The notes beneath the pieces were generated by a model. The model was not told the origin of the DNA. It ran no database searches and was given only the letters and a program-made list of their open reading frames with translations. This document shows positions 38,390-47,779 of a stretch of DNA of 64,000 bases, in pieces (position 1 is the stretch's first letter; each line of letters opens with the position of its first letter). The stretch lies in NCBI GenBank assembly GCA_020073215.1, contig JAIQFO010000019.1, positions 1-64,000 on the forward strand, read 5' to 3'. Origin of the DNA: Terriglobia bacterium. GTDB lineage: Bacteria > Acidobacteriota > Terriglobia > Terriglobales > Acidobacteriaceae. A program made the translations under genes and the position numbers.

Positions 38390-38450
38390 GTAGAGACGCG
38401 GCTTGCCGCGCCTCCTGCCGCGGGGGAGACGGGGCAAGCCCCGTCTCTAC
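38390..38450. repeat. Double-hairpin repeat (GTAGAGACGCGG family), second intergenic copy
   Basis: The copy is nearly identical to the one at 30021-30082 and has the same orientation; a few substitutions and a two-base length difference separate them. Together they bracket pseC to pseI. Confidence 0.9.
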
Positions 38451-38462
38451 AGCGATACCCTG

Positions 38463-40280
38463 ATGCTTCTTATGCGAGTTTTCCTCCTACATCCCGACGA
38501 CGACTTCCACGGTTCGTGGACGCGCCAGCATTGGGATTCCGTGATCGACCTGGGGCGCGCCCCAAAGTCGTTTTATGACGAACGAAGTGCCGCGCTGGGC
38601 TGTCCGGTCTTCAGCATTTTTGATCTGGCCGTCGAAGTGGAAGATCTGCGGATCTGGCGTCACTTGCTGGCACCCGGCCTGGGTCGCGTTGTCGATCGCT
38701 TTGGCATCGACTGGTGGGACGTGATCAGTCTGATGCTGCAACCGGAATTGCAGGACGTGCGGCTCGCGCTCCGGCTGGCCGAAAAGCTCCAGGGATGTCG
38801 CACGCTGACGGTAAGCCGGCCCTCGATGGCGGCAGAACTCTTGCGAGTTCAGTTGGGAATACCGCTGCAGGTGCTCCACGGCGGATTGCGGAAGCGCCTG
38901 GTGCGTAGCGTTCTGCGGCGCGGCAGGGCGGTGGCGAATTTGACGTTTGAGCAGTTGCGGCAGGTGGTGTATGACAAGTACGATCCGCACTACCGCTGGC
39001 GACGAAAGCTGGCGCCGGCACAATTGTCGAAATCGAAATCGGAGCCGGTGGTGCTGCTTCCGACGGCCTATTCGAACGTCACCAAGACCGCATTTCGTTA
39101 TGCCAGAATCTTGCCCGAGCAGAAATTCCTGTTGGTTCTCGCCCGCGAGTCTGCGGCCGTCTCGCCGGTTCCAGCCAACGTGCAGACGGTGGGGCTGGCC
39201 GGGTTCGCAACCAAGAGCTGCGACCGGGATGAACTGCAGAGTCTCGAGCGTGGCTGGAAGCAAATGGAGCAAGCGCTGCAGGAACATCCGGCCTTCCGGT
39301 TGCCGGTTCATCTCGAGATCTTGAGAAAGGGACGGCGTCGGTTGCGCTGGGGCCTGGCGGTTCGCGACGCCTGGATGCGGGTCTTTGAGACACGCGCGTT
39401 GGTGGGCTGCCTGAGCGCCGACGATTCGAATCCCTACACGCGGATTCCTCTGCTGCTGGCCGGGCAGCGGGGAATTCCGGCAGTCGCATGCCATCACGGA
39501 GCTCTCGATGGCCGCATGGCCTTCAGGAATCCGCGATTTTCGATTTACCTGGCCAAAGGCGAAATGGAGCATGACTATCTGCAACGCATCTGCGGAGTCG
39601 AGGCCAGTCGAATTCGCGTCGGAGCCGCGACCCCTGTAGAGACGCGGCTTGCCGCGTCTCCCGCCGCCGGGAAGACGGGGCAACCCCGCGAACGCGCTCC
39701 CTGGATTACGTTTTTCACCGAGCCGTATGAGACGGATTTCTGGCGGGTGGAGGCAATGTATCGCGAGGTACTGCCACGTCTGTGCGCGGCGGCCCGCGGG
39801 TCGGGCAAGACCGTGGTTTTGAAGCTGCATCCATTTGAGAGCGCCCGGCAGCGCCGAAGTTTGGTGAAACGTATCTTGAGCGAGGACGATCGGAAGTTGG
39901 TAACCATGACCGATGCACCGCTGTCCGGCGAGATTCTGCGGCAGACCTGGTGCGCGGTGACGGTCGAATCGACCGTGGCTCTCGACTGCGCATCGCTCGG
40001 AATCCCCGTTTTCCTGTGCGGATGGTTGCGCCACTCATACGCCGGGTATGCTCCCCAGTATGTCCGCTTCGGCGTGGGTCAAATGCTGGAAGTCCCGGAT
40101 GACCTGCTGCGCATTCCAGATCTGTTACGCGCGAGCGTGCCCGACGCGGACACGGCTCGCCGGTTGGTGCAGCCGATTTCTCCCGAGGCGCTGTCGGAAG
40201 TTCTCTGCCAACCAGCGGCGAGCGGCTTGCAATCGATTTCCGGAAGCTCCGTGCTCGCGGGTGGCCAACCGAGGGTGTAG
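38463..40280 (+). CDS. Capsule/glycosyltransferase-like protein with in-frame repeat insert
   Basis: The 605-residue soluble protein looks like a GT-B-fold glycan enzyme of the capsule-synthesis type. The C-terminal half has a nucleotide-sugar-binding pattern (TVVLKLHPFESARQRRSL, WCAVTVESTVALDCASLGIPVFLC) and the centre has GIPAVACHHGALDGRMAF. Between these, GTAGAGACGCGG-type repeat DNA (39636-39689) is read in frame as VETRLAASPAAGKTGQP, in the linker before ITFFTEPY. I chose the ATG at 38463; the ATG at 38472 (MRVFLLHPDDDFHG) is equally likely. The sugar and acceptor are unknown. Confidence 0.65.
   Translation: MLLMRVFLLHPDDDFHGSWTRQHWDSVIDLGRAPKSFYDERSAALGCPVFSIFDLAVEVEDLRIWRHLLAPGLGRVVDRFGIDWWDVISLMLQPELQDVRLALRLAEKLQGCRTLTVSRPSMAAELLRVQLGIPLQVLHGGLRKRLVRSVLRRGRAVANLTFEQLRQVVYDKYDPHYRWRRKLAPAQLSKSKSEPVVLLPTAYSNVTKTAFRYARILPEQKFLLVLARESAAVSPVPANVQTVGLAGFATKSCDRDELQSLERGWKQMEQALQEHPAFRLPVHLEILRKGRRRLRWGLAVRDAWMRVFETRALVGCLSADDSNPYTRIPLLLAGQRGIPAVACHHGALDGRMAFRNPRFSIYLAKGEMEHDYLQRICGVEASRIRVGAATPVETRLAASPAAGKTGQPRERAPWITFFTEPYETDFWRVEAMYREVLPRLCAAARGSGKTVVLKLHPFESARQRRSLVKRILSEDDRKLVTMTDAPLSGEILRQTWCAVTVESTVALDCASLGIPVFLCGWLRHSYAGYAPQYVRFGVGQMLEVPDDLLRIPDLLRASVPDADTARRLVQPISPEALSEVLCQPAASGLQSISGSSVLAGGQPRV
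39636..39689 (+). repeat. In-frame palindromic repeat inside a coding sequence
   Basis: The left hairpin GAGACGCGG/CCGCGTCTC is intact; the right one survives as GACGGGG-CAA-CCCC. The element carries no stop in the host frame and codes for VETRLAASPAAGKTGQP. The surrounding protein continues normally on both sides. Confidence 0.85.
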
Positions 40281-40294
40281 CCGCAAAAATCTTC

Positions 40295-41350
40295 ATGATT
40301 ACGATATTCACTCCGTCGTTCGCCGATGAAGCGAACACCAACGCGCAGAACCTGACCGCGAAAGAGATCGTAAGCCGTCTTCCCGCGGACCGGTTCAGGG
40401 TCGTGCTACTGGGCGACGGCGCGCCTGATCCGCGGATTTTCGCCCGCGGAAATACGGAAATCCTGCAGTGGTCCCCGCATGGAAATACCGCACGCTGGCT
40501 CACTCGCCTGCTGCTCTCGAAAATCGACGTCTACTTCTTTCCGCGGCAAGGGCCTCTGGATACGCTGTTTCTGTTTTTCAGGCGTTCCCTGGGCCTGCGG
40601 ATTGCTCTCGTCACCTATATCGCGATGGCCCTCGACGAAATCGCGGTGGGGCCGACGGTGACACGATCCATTCGTGAGGGCGACCTGGTTTTCGGGAACT
40701 CGCGATATGTAGCACAAACCGTCGAAGAGCGCTTCGGCGTTGTGACCGGCACGATTCACAGCGGGATCAAACGGGAGTTGTTCCATCCCCCGGCGGAGGC
40801 TCGCGGCCCTCGATCAAAGCTCACGGTGCTTTATGCCGGCTCATTTCAGGCGCGAAAGAGGGTGGATGTCGTCATTCGCGAAGCAGCAAACTGGCCTTCA
40901 GTTGAATTTCGTCTGGTGGGGAAGGGTGAAGAGGAAGAGAAGTGCCGGTCGTTGGTGAACGAATTGGGGTGCCGTAACGTGACGTTTGTCGGCCATCTCT
41001 CGCAGCCGAAGTTAGCCGAGGAAATGCAAAAGGCCGACGTTTTCCTTTTTCCCAGCGTACTCGAAGGACATCCGCAGGTTCTGGGACAGGCCGCAGCATG
41101 TGGACTGCCGGCGATCGCCATGGAGAAGTATCGTCCGGACTATGTTCTGAACGGTGAAACGGGCTACTTGGTAAAATCGGACATCGAACTCTCTCAAAAG
41201 CTTGGTGGGTTGTTGTCGGACGCAGACTTGCGGCTCACAATGTCTGCCGCTGCCGCTCGTCATGCCTTGCAATTCGACTGGGACAAAGTCGCGCGAGAGT
41301 GGGAGCGGGTGTTTGTGGAGGCGGCCGGCAAGCGTCGCAAACGAAATTAA
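40295..41350 (+). CDS. Glycosyltransferase, GT4 family
   Basis: The 351-residue GT-B enzyme transfers a sugar from a nucleotide donor at the cytoplasmic membrane face. It has KLTVLYAGSFQARKRVDVVIR, FRLVGKGEEEEKCRSL, the loop FVGHLSQPKLAEEMQKADVFLFPSVLEGHPQVLGQAAACGLP with the E-x7-E-type motif of GT4, and a clear start MITIFTPSFADEANTNAQNL. It lies 14 bases after the previous gene and its stop overlaps the next start by one base. The sugar is not predictable. Confidence 0.88.
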   Translation: MITIFTPSFADEANTNAQNLTAKEIVSRLPADRFRVVLLGDGAPDPRIFARGNTEILQWSPHGNTARWLTRLLLSKIDVYFFPRQGPLDTLFLFFRRSLGLRIALVTYIAMALDEIAVGPTVTRSIREGDLVFGNSRYVAQTVEERFGVVTGTIHSGIKRELFHPPAEARGPRSKLTVLYAGSFQARKRVDVVIREAANWPSVEFRLVGKGEEEEKCRSLVNELGCRNVTFVGHLSQPKLAEEMQKADVFLFPSVLEGHPQVLGQAAACGLPAIAMEKYRPDYVLNGETGYLVKSDIELSQKLGGLLSDADLRLTMSAAAARHALQFDWDKVAREWERVFVEAAGKRRKRN

Positions 41351-43218
41351 TGTGCGGAATCTATGGAGTCTACGGCGGCGAAGGCGGCGTCGCGCAATAC
41401 CGAAGCTGGTTAGAAGAGGCGAGCCGCCTTCTACGGCATCGCGGCCCCGACGGGAGCGTCTGTCTCGCACGCCTGGGCGGACGCTGCCTGCTGGGCCACT
41501 CCCGTCTTGCCATCATCGATCTGGAAGGTGGCGCGCAGCCGATTGCCAATGAAGATGAAACCATTTGGGTGATTCTGAATGGCGAGATCTACAACTACGT
41601 TGAGCTTCGCGAAAGATTGATCGCCCAAGGGCACCGCTTTCGCACCCAAACTGACACGGAAGTGCTGGTGCATCTCTACGAAGAGAAGGGCACGTCGCTC
41701 CTCGACGATCTCGATGGCATGTTTGCCTTTGCCATTTTGGATGAAAAGAACCAACAGCTATTTCTCGCCCGTGATCGATTCGGCGAGAAGCCCCTGTATT
41801 ATGCGCCACTGAATCAAGGCAAAGGCCTGGCATTCGCTTCCGAGATGAAGGCGCTGTTTCCCTTTCCCGGTCTGGACAATCACCTCGATGTGGCGGCCAT
41901 CGCGCAGTTTCTGGCTGTCGGATACGTGCCCGCGCCGCGAACCCATCTTCAAGGCGTGCGCAAACTCATGGCGGGTGAGGCACTTTCGCTGGCGCCGGGC
42001 GCGGGGCTGCGGACATGGCGGTATTGGCAGCCGAAAATTGAGCCGAATGGAAGAAAACCTCCGAGCCGGGAAGATGCCGTCGAGAGCGTACGTGCCCGCG
42101 TTTTGGAATCCGTTCGCCTTCGGCTGAGAAGTGATGTGCCAGTCGGAGCGTTTCTCTCCGGAGGAGTGGACTCGACGTTCATCGCCGCAGCGATTCGTGA
42201 GTTACAGCCGGCAGCCAACTTCAGTACCTTCTGCGCCTCATTTGACGACCAGCAATTAGACGAGGCGCCCTACGCGCGCCGGGTCGCCGAGCACCTGGGA
42301 ACGGATCACCACGAAGTGCGTTTCTCCTCGAGCGATCTGCTGGCGATCTTCGATGAACTGATCGATCACTATGATGAGCCCTTTGGCGACGTATCGATGT
42401 TTCCGACATTTGCGGTTTGCCGTGCCGCGCGGCAAGTCTGCAAAGTGATGCTCTCTGGGGATGGGGGCGACGAGTGTTTCGGCGGCTATACGGAGATGTT
42501 TGGCTATCATCGTTGGCACAACGTGCGGCGGACTGCTTTGGCAAACACCGCCGCCAAGGGCCTGCTGCATCTCTGGGGCAAGGACTGGAGAGGGGTCGGA
42601 TTGCTGGGCTTCTTGTCGAAGAACGATTGGGAACTGTTGCATCCCCCCGAGCGACGGAATGCGGTTGCGTCATGTTTCCTGCCGGATCATCGCAGCGTGG
42701 CAGCGCAGGGATTGCGGGAACTCGAGGCGCGTGCACTGGAACACGCGCGTCTTCCATATCCGCTCTCTGCATTCGAAGCGACGGCATCGTCCTATCTGCC
42801 GGAACAGATTATGGTCAAGGTTGATCGAGCGAGTATGCGCGCCTCCCTGGAATGCCGTGCGCCGTTCCTGAATCCGGATCTGATGCAATTCGCGACGAGC
42901 CTGCCGCTCCAATATCACTTTCGAGCGGGCATGGGCAAGGCAGTTCTTAGGGATGCGCTTCCGCCCTGGGTTCCTCCTGAAATTCGCTGGCGGCAAAAAC
43001 GCGGATTCACTCCTCCGTTGTGCAATTGGCTTAGCGGTGAACTGAAGGGAGAAATGGGAAAAAGCCTCGACGAGGGCTTGGGGGAACTTAGGCACCTGCT
43101 CAACCCGTTGCCGGCGAAAGAACTGTTCCGCCGGCATTTGGCAGGCTTCGATCACAGCAACTCGTTGTTTCGCTGGCTGGTTCTTTCCCGTCGTTGCCAC
43201 GAGGCTGCGCTTAATTAG
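41350..43218 (+). CDS. Asparagine-synthase-type amidotransferase (copy 1)
   Basis: The 622-residue protein has an N-terminal glutaminase domain with catalytic Cys2 (MCGIYGVYGG), RHRGPDGS and NGEIYNYVELRERL, and a C-terminal synthetase domain with the PP-loop FLSGGVDSTFIAAAI. This is the AsnB layout. Such genes in polysaccharide loci may amidate sugar acids rather than make asparagine. It begins one base into the previous stop (TAATG). Two more copies occur at 53906 and 57007. Confidence 0.9.
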   Translation: MCGIYGVYGGEGGVAQYRSWLEEASRLLRHRGPDGSVCLARLGGRCLLGHSRLAIIDLEGGAQPIANEDETIWVILNGEIYNYVELRERLIAQGHRFRTQTDTEVLVHLYEEKGTSLLDDLDGMFAFAILDEKNQQLFLARDRFGEKPLYYAPLNQGKGLAFASEMKALFPFPGLDNHLDVAAIAQFLAVGYVPAPRTHLQGVRKLMAGEALSLAPGAGLRTWRYWQPKIEPNGRKPPSREDAVESVRARVLESVRLRLRSDVPVGAFLSGGVDSTFIAAAIRELQPAANFSTFCASFDDQQLDEAPYARRVAEHLGTDHHEVRFSSSDLLAIFDELIDHYDEPFGDVSMFPTFAVCRAARQVCKVMLSGDGGDECFGGYTEMFGYHRWHNVRRTALANTAAKGLLHLWGKDWRGVGLLGFLSKNDWELLHPPERRNAVASCFLPDHRSVAAQGLRELEARALEHARLPYPLSAFEATASSYLPEQIMVKVDRASMRASLECRAPFLNPDLMQFATSLPLQYHFRAGMGKAVLRDALPPWVPPEIRWRQKRGFTPPLCNWLSGELKGEMGKSLDEGLGELRHLLNPLPAKELFRRHLAGFDHSNSLFRWLVLSRRCHEAALN

Positions 43219-43244
43219 CGCCGCAACGGCGTGTAGAGTCATAC

Positions 43245-43302
43245 GGTGGAGGGACGGGCGTCTCGCCCGTCCAGCCGGGCGAGGACGCCCGGCCCTCCCT
43301 CC
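43245..43302. repeat. Double-hairpin repeat (GGAGGGACGGGCG family)
   Basis: Stems GGACGGGCG-TCT-CGCCCGTCC and CCGGGCG-AGGA-CGCCCGG are joined, bounded by GGAGGGA and CCCTCC. Related copies occur inside the coding sequence at 60249 and 60738. A similar GC-rich pair lies at 55836. Confidence 0.85.
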
Positions 43303-43331
43303 GAAAAGTAATTCGTAAACAGGATGGGTTA

Positions 43332-44753
43332 TTGAGCGTTTCTAAGTCCCTATTGCGTTATGGAGGGTTTGTAGTCTCGCAGACTACTGCCCGCGTTGTG
43401 GGCAGCATACTCACGGCCGCCACCTTTCCGTTTCTGGTGCGGCGCCTTGGTGTCGATATCTATGGGCTGTGGAGCTACGTGGTTGCGGTGTGCGGCTTCA
43501 CGGGACTCATAGCGAACCCGGGCCTTACCAGTTATGCCGCCCAGCAAGTGGCGGCTCGGCGCCAGGCGGCGTTTGAGACCGTTTCCGATGTCTTAGTGCT
43601 GCGCGTTCTGGCCAGTGCGGTTGCAGCGGTTGCGGTTCTGGTGGTTGCAAAATTTGAAGTCCGGCCGGATGTCCGCTTCCTTCTCGCCGGGTATGGAGTG
43701 GCTTCGGTATTAATCAGCGGTCTGTCGTTAGACTACCTGTTGTTCTCGCTGGAATTCTTCCACGTTCAAGCCTTCGTTTCGATCCTGCAGCAAAGTCTGT
43801 ATGCCGCCGTCATTTTTACCATGGTGCGATCTCCTAAGGACGTGATCTGGGTGCCCGTCGGTGTTGTGGGTTCTGCGCTCTCGACCAACCTGATTGCTTG
43901 GATAGTCCTGTGGCGGCAGGGATATCGATTCCGGTTTTCCATCGCCCCGCGCCGTTGGGCCGTGATCCTGGTACCAAGTCTGCATTATGCGGGATCTTCA
44001 CTGATGTCAAATCTGTATCATCGCAGTGGACACATCGCGGTTCGATGGTATCTCGGCGAACATGCCCTGGGCTTGTATGCCGCCGCCACGCGATTGGCCG
44101 ATGTGCTGCGCAACTTTCTCTCGGTTCCCCAGGGCGTCTTGATGCCAAGAATGGCCTTACACGCCAATTCCGCCGAGAGGTTTCCCCGGCTTACAAGGCT
44201 CGCAGCTTCCATTCTGGTTTGGTTCGGAGTTCCATTGACGGTGGGCGGCGTTGTAACCGCGCCCGTGGTGATCCCTTGGCTGCTCGGCGCCCAGTTTCAG
44301 CAGGCGGTGCACGCGTTTCAATGGGTCGCCCCGTACGTAATTACGGCGCCAACCGCGGCACTGTTTGCGGGGACAATTCTCTTCGCCATGGGCCGCCATC
44401 GGGCTTATTTCCTGTCCACGCTGGCTGGAGCGGTCACGGCCGTAGCTCTTAATCTGATCCTGCCGCCCTTGTTCGGTATTGCCGGAGCCTGTGTGGCCTT
44501 CGTGTTGGGCGAGGCGGGAGTTGTGCTTTGCGCATTCTTGCTCTGTCCGCCGGAGGTGCGGGCTGCCGCGATGAGCCCGCTGCTAGGGGTTGCCATGATC
44601 TGCAGTCTGTTTATGGGCGCGGTTTTGTGGGCGGCGCTTCCAAGGCACCTACCCCCAGTCGTCTTGATAGGTCTGGGGTGCGCGGCCTATGCGATCAGTT
44701 GGGCTGGCATTGGCCGCAATCTGCTGAAAAGGGAAGTCGAAGGTTTAGCATGA
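43332..44753 (+). CDS. Polysaccharide flippase (Wzx-like, MOP superfamily)
   Basis: The 473-residue membrane protein has about 12-14 hydrophobic helices and the Wzx-type start SLLRYGGFVVSQTTARVVGSIL, then VRRLGVDIYGLWSYVVAVCGFTGL. It is expected to move lipid-linked sugar units across the inner membrane. The start is the TTG at 43332, preceded by GGATGGG. The stop overlaps the methyltransferase start (ATGA). It pairs with the ligase/polymerase at 47776. Confidence 0.85.
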   Translation: MSVSKSLLRYGGFVVSQTTARVVGSILTAATFPFLVRRLGVDIYGLWSYVVAVCGFTGLIANPGLTSYAAQQVAARRQAAFETVSDVLVLRVLASAVAAVAVLVVAKFEVRPDVRFLLAGYGVASVLISGLSLDYLLFSLEFFHVQAFVSILQQSLYAAVIFTMVRSPKDVIWVPVGVVGSALSTNLIAWIVLWRQGYRFRFSIAPRRWAVILVPSLHYAGSSLMSNLYHRSGHIAVRWYLGEHALGLYAAATRLADVLRNFLSVPQGVLMPRMALHANSAERFPRLTRLAASILVWFGVPLTVGGVVTAPVVIPWLLGAQFQQAVHAFQWVAPYVITAPTAALFAGTILFAMGRHRAYFLSTLAGAVTAVALNLILPPLFGIAGACVAFVLGEAGVVLCAFLLCPPEVRAAAMSPLLGVAMICSLFMGAVLWAALPRHLPPVVLIGLGCAAYAISWAGIGRNLLKREVEGLA

Positions 44754-45502
44754 CGCTCAACGCGGGGTCGAATGACGCTCGACGATCCGATGTTCACCGA
44801 TCTGATGTCCGGAGATCTATGACCGAACCCCGGGACAGCGGCATGGATCTGGTCCGGCCCTCATTGCGAGATTTTACTTATTTAGACTGTCGACGCCGGG
44901 CTGAACTGATCGCCGAGCAGGCAGCGAAACTCTCTCCAGTGCACAGCCTTTTGGATGTGGGAGGAAAGGGGAAACCCTACGCATGCTTTTTCGCCGGCCG
45001 CGTAGCCCATCATTATGTGCTGGACGTTGCGCCCGCGTACTCCGTGGATGTCGTCGGCGATGCTCGCATCATGCCGTTTTCCGATGCGTCGATGGATGTT
45101 GTCCTGGCGACTCAGGTTCTCGAGCACATCCCCGATCCGATTGCCGTGATCGGCGAAATTCGACGAGTGCTGAAACCCGGCGGCACCCTCTTGCTGAGTG
45201 TTCCGTCTATCTTCCCGCAGCACGGTTCGCCCGGCGATTACTGGAGGTACATGCCCCAGGGCCTGGAATGGATCTTGCGCGATTTTCATAGCGTGAATGT
45301 CAGGGGCGAAGCGGGGACGGTCCCCAGCGTTTTTCTCGTGGTCAACGTGTACCTGCAGTTGCTCACCGGCCCTTGGCCCTGGCTGCAACAATTGCTGCGG
45401 TGGACCGTCTGCCCCTTGAACAATTTGGCGGGACTGCTGGCGGGCAAGGTTTACCGGGGGAACCAGTTCGCCAGCAATTACTTCGTGGTGGCGGTGCGCT
45501 AG
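44750..45502 (+). CDS. SAM-dependent methyltransferase
   Basis: The 250-residue class I methyltransferase has motif I in HSLLDVGGKGKPYACFF, the acidic-loop region VGDARIMPFSDASMDVVLATQVLEHI and post-motif IRRVLKPGGTLLLSVPSIF. The first 24 residues hold an imperfect repeat (RRSDVHRSDVRRS) and look non-conserved; the ATG at 44819 is a likely alternative start. It may methylate a sugar of the polysaccharide. The target is unknown. Confidence 0.85.
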   Translation: MTLNAGSNDARRSDVHRSDVRRSMTEPRDSGMDLVRPSLRDFTYLDCRRRAELIAEQAAKLSPVHSLLDVGGKGKPYACFFAGRVAHHYVLDVAPAYSVDVVGDARIMPFSDASMDVVLATQVLEHIPDPIAVIGEIRRVLKPGGTLLLSVPSIFPQHGSPGDYWRYMPQGLEWILRDFHSVNVRGEAGTVPSVFLVVNVYLQLLTGPWPWLQQLLRWTVCPLNNLAGLLAGKVYRGNQFASNYFVVAVR

Positions 45503-45543
45503 AATCAGTTTTTCTGTTCTGCACGAAATCAGGGCGTGATCGA

Positions 45544-46536
45544 GTGGGATTGAATCCGAAGCGGATCTTACTGACGGGTGGCGCGGGTTTCATTGGATCC
45601 CACGTAGCCGAGGCGCTGATCCGCCGCGGGACGAAATTGTCCATCGTCGACAACCTCGACGATTTCTACGCTCCCAGCCGCAAGCGGCTCAACCTGCAGG
45701 AAATTCTCAACACTGGAAGTTACGATTTCTTCGAAGCGGACGTGCGGGATATGGGGGCGCTGCGAAAGATTGCGGAGCGCGTCCAACCTGAGATCGTGAT
45801 TCATCTCGCCGCTCGCGCCGGCGTGCGCCCTTCGATTGCGCAGCCCGCCCTGTACGAAAGTGTGAACGTCGCGGGGACCGTGAACCTCCTGGAAATCGCG
45901 CGCGAGTTCAAAGTGCAGCGCGTGATCTTTGGCTCGTCGAGTTCCGTGTACGGCATATCCAACTCCGTTCCTTTTTGCGAAGACGACCTCAAGACTCGCC
46001 CCATCTCGCCCTACGCGGCAACGAAACTTGCGGCCGAGTTGATGTGTTACACCTACACGCACCTGTATGGTTTGACGACCCTCTGCTTAAGGTTCTTTAC
46101 CGTTTACGGTCCGCGGCAAAGGCCCGATCTGGCGATCCACAAGTTCACTCGCCTCATCGAGTCGGGAAAGCCCATACCGGTTTACGGGGACGGTTCGATG
46201 GGCCGCGACTATACCTATGTTGACGATACCGTTGCCGGAGTACTTGCCTCTCTCGACTACGTGCCGCAATCAACCCTGCCCTTCGAGATCTTCAATTTGG
46301 GAAACTCCCACCCGGTCCGCCTGGCAGAGTTGATTGCGTTGCTGGAGTCCGCAACCGGAAAGAAAGCGCTGCAGGAACGCTTGCCCGATCAACCCGGAGA
46401 CGTCCCCATCACCTGGGCGAATATCGACAAAGCAAAACGCATGCTGGGCTATTCCCCGAAGACGTCCATGGAACAAGGTCTGCGGCACTTTGTTGCCTGG
46501 TATCGCTCGACCCTGAGGGGCAGCGGCCAGGGGTGA
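45544..46536 (+). CDS. NAD-dependent sugar epimerase (UDP-glucuronate 4-epimerase-like)
   Basis: The 330-residue extended SDR has RILLTGGAGFIGSHVAEALIRRG, LAARAGVRPSIAQP, the catalytic triad region FGSSSSVYG and SPYAATKLAAE, and RFFTVYGPRQRPDLAIHKFT. The last motif is seen in UDP-glucuronate 4-epimerases, making UDP-galacturonate the likely product. The start is the GTG at 45544. The frame remains open upstream but overlaps the methyltransferase gene in another frame. Confidence 0.88.
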   Translation: MGLNPKRILLTGGAGFIGSHVAEALIRRGTKLSIVDNLDDFYAPSRKRLNLQEILNTGSYDFFEADVRDMGALRKIAERVQPEIVIHLAARAGVRPSIAQPALYESVNVAGTVNLLEIAREFKVQRVIFGSSSSVYGISNSVPFCEDDLKTRPISPYAATKLAAELMCYTYTHLYGLTTLCLRFFTVYGPRQRPDLAIHKFTRLIESGKPIPVYGDGSMGRDYTYVDDTVAGVLASLDYVPQSTLPFEIFNLGNSHPVRLAELIALLESATGKKALQERLPDQPGDVPITWANIDKAKRMLGYSPKTSMEQGLRHFVAWYRSTLRGSGQG

Positions 46537-46603
46537 GTATATGGGACTCAGTGGTCTGCCCATGTCGCCGGTGGCTGAGGCGGCATCGCGGGGAAGATCG
46601 AAG

Positions 46604-47779
46604 ATGAGCAGGCGGCTGGTAATCCTCACGGAGATCATTTCCCCCTACCGCATCCCGGTTTTCAACGTGCTGGCGCAACGAGCGGAATTGGATCTCCACG
46701 TAATTTTCCTGGCAGAGACGGATGAGACACTTCGTCAATGGCGCGTCTACAGGAACGAAATCCGTTTTTCGCATCAGGTTCTGCCCTCTTGGCGGTGGCG
46801 CGCGGGAAAAAACAGTCTCCTGATCAACCGGGGATTGTGGTCCGCGTTAAACCAGGTGAGCCCGCAGGTTGTCATTTGCGGCGGATACAGCTACGCTGCT
46901 TCCTGGGAAGCGCTGCTGTGGGCACGGCGCCACAAGGTTGAATTCGTATTGTGGTCGGAGAGCAACAGCCAGGACGCTCGCCGGGGACGCGCATGGGTGG
47001 AACACCTGAAGGCTTATTTCTTGAGGCACTGTGACCGATTTGTAGTGCCAGGAAAAGCTTCCTTCGACTATCTCAGATCGCTGGGGTCTCCGGCCGCCAG
47101 CATTTTGACTGCGCCTAACGCCGTCGATAACCGTTTCTTTGCGACCCAGGCCGAGGCCACGAGGGCCCGGGCAACCGAATTTCGAGAGAAACTGAAACTG
47201 CCCTTGCGGTTTGTTCTCTTTGTGGGACGTCTGGTGCCGGAAAAAGGTGTTTTTGATCTGCTCGAAGCCTATGCCAAGCTGGAGAGCGGCTTGCGATCCG
47301 AGGTGGGTTTGGTATTTGCGGGCGATGGTGTTTGCCGCGAGGAACTGGCGCGACGGGCGAAACGCATCAGCCCGGGAGACGTTTGCTTTCCGGGATTCGC
47401 GCAGCGGGAAGATCTGGCGGGTCTCTATGTGCTCGCGGAAACCTTGGTTCTTCCGACGCACACCGACACCTGGGGCTTGGTGGTGAACGAAGCAATGGCG
47501 TGCGGGCTTCCGATTATTGTGAGCAGTGTCGCGGGGTGTTCGTCCGACCTGGTCGAAGACGGGTGGAATGGTTATGTCGTGCCTCCGCGAGATGCCGGGA
47601 GACTCAGCGTGGCGATCGATGTTCTTCTGCGGCAACCTGAGCTCAGACGACGGATGAGCGCGCGCAGCTCGGAACGAATTCGAGACTACTCGCCGGAAGC
47701 ATGCGCCGATGGTCTGGCCGCGGCCGCGATCTTTCCTCCGACCTCTGCTCCGACCTCTGCCGCTACGAGGGTTCGATGA
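46604..47779 (+). CDS. Glycosyltransferase, GT4 family
   Basis: The 391-residue GT-B enzyme has RLVILTEIISPYRIPVFNVLAQR, the segment RFVLFVGRLVPEKGVFDLLEAY and the donor-site ETLVLPTHTDTWGLVVNEAMACGLP. I chose the ATG at 46604, just before the first strand; the ATG at 46541 would add a 21-residue non-conserved leader. The end is a tandem CTCCGACCTCTG repeat encoding a PPTSAPTSA tail. It overlaps the ligase gene by four bases (ATGA). Confidence 0.87.
   Translation: MSRRLVILTEIISPYRIPVFNVLAQRAELDLHVIFLAETDETLRQWRVYRNEIRFSHQVLPSWRWRAGKNSLLINRGLWSALNQVSPQVVICGGYSYAASWEALLWARRHKVEFVLWSESNSQDARRGRAWVEHLKAYFLRHCDRFVVPGKASFDYLRSLGSPAASILTAPNAVDNRFFATQAEATRARATEFREKLKLPLRFVLFVGRLVPEKGVFDLLEAYAKLESGLRSEVGLVFAGDGVCREELARRAKRISPGDVCFPGFAQREDLAGLYVLAETLVLPTHTDTWGLVVNEAMACGLPIIVSSVAGCSSDLVEDGWNGYVVPPRDAGRLSVAIDVLLRQPELRRRMSARSSERIRDYSPEACADGLAAAAIFPPTSAPTSAATRVR

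Noticed and set aside
38487..40034. 515-codon open frame on the minus strand
   Set aside because: It is antisense to the glycosyltransferase-like gene; composition is Arg/Gln/His-rich and no domain is seen. High GC produces such frames.
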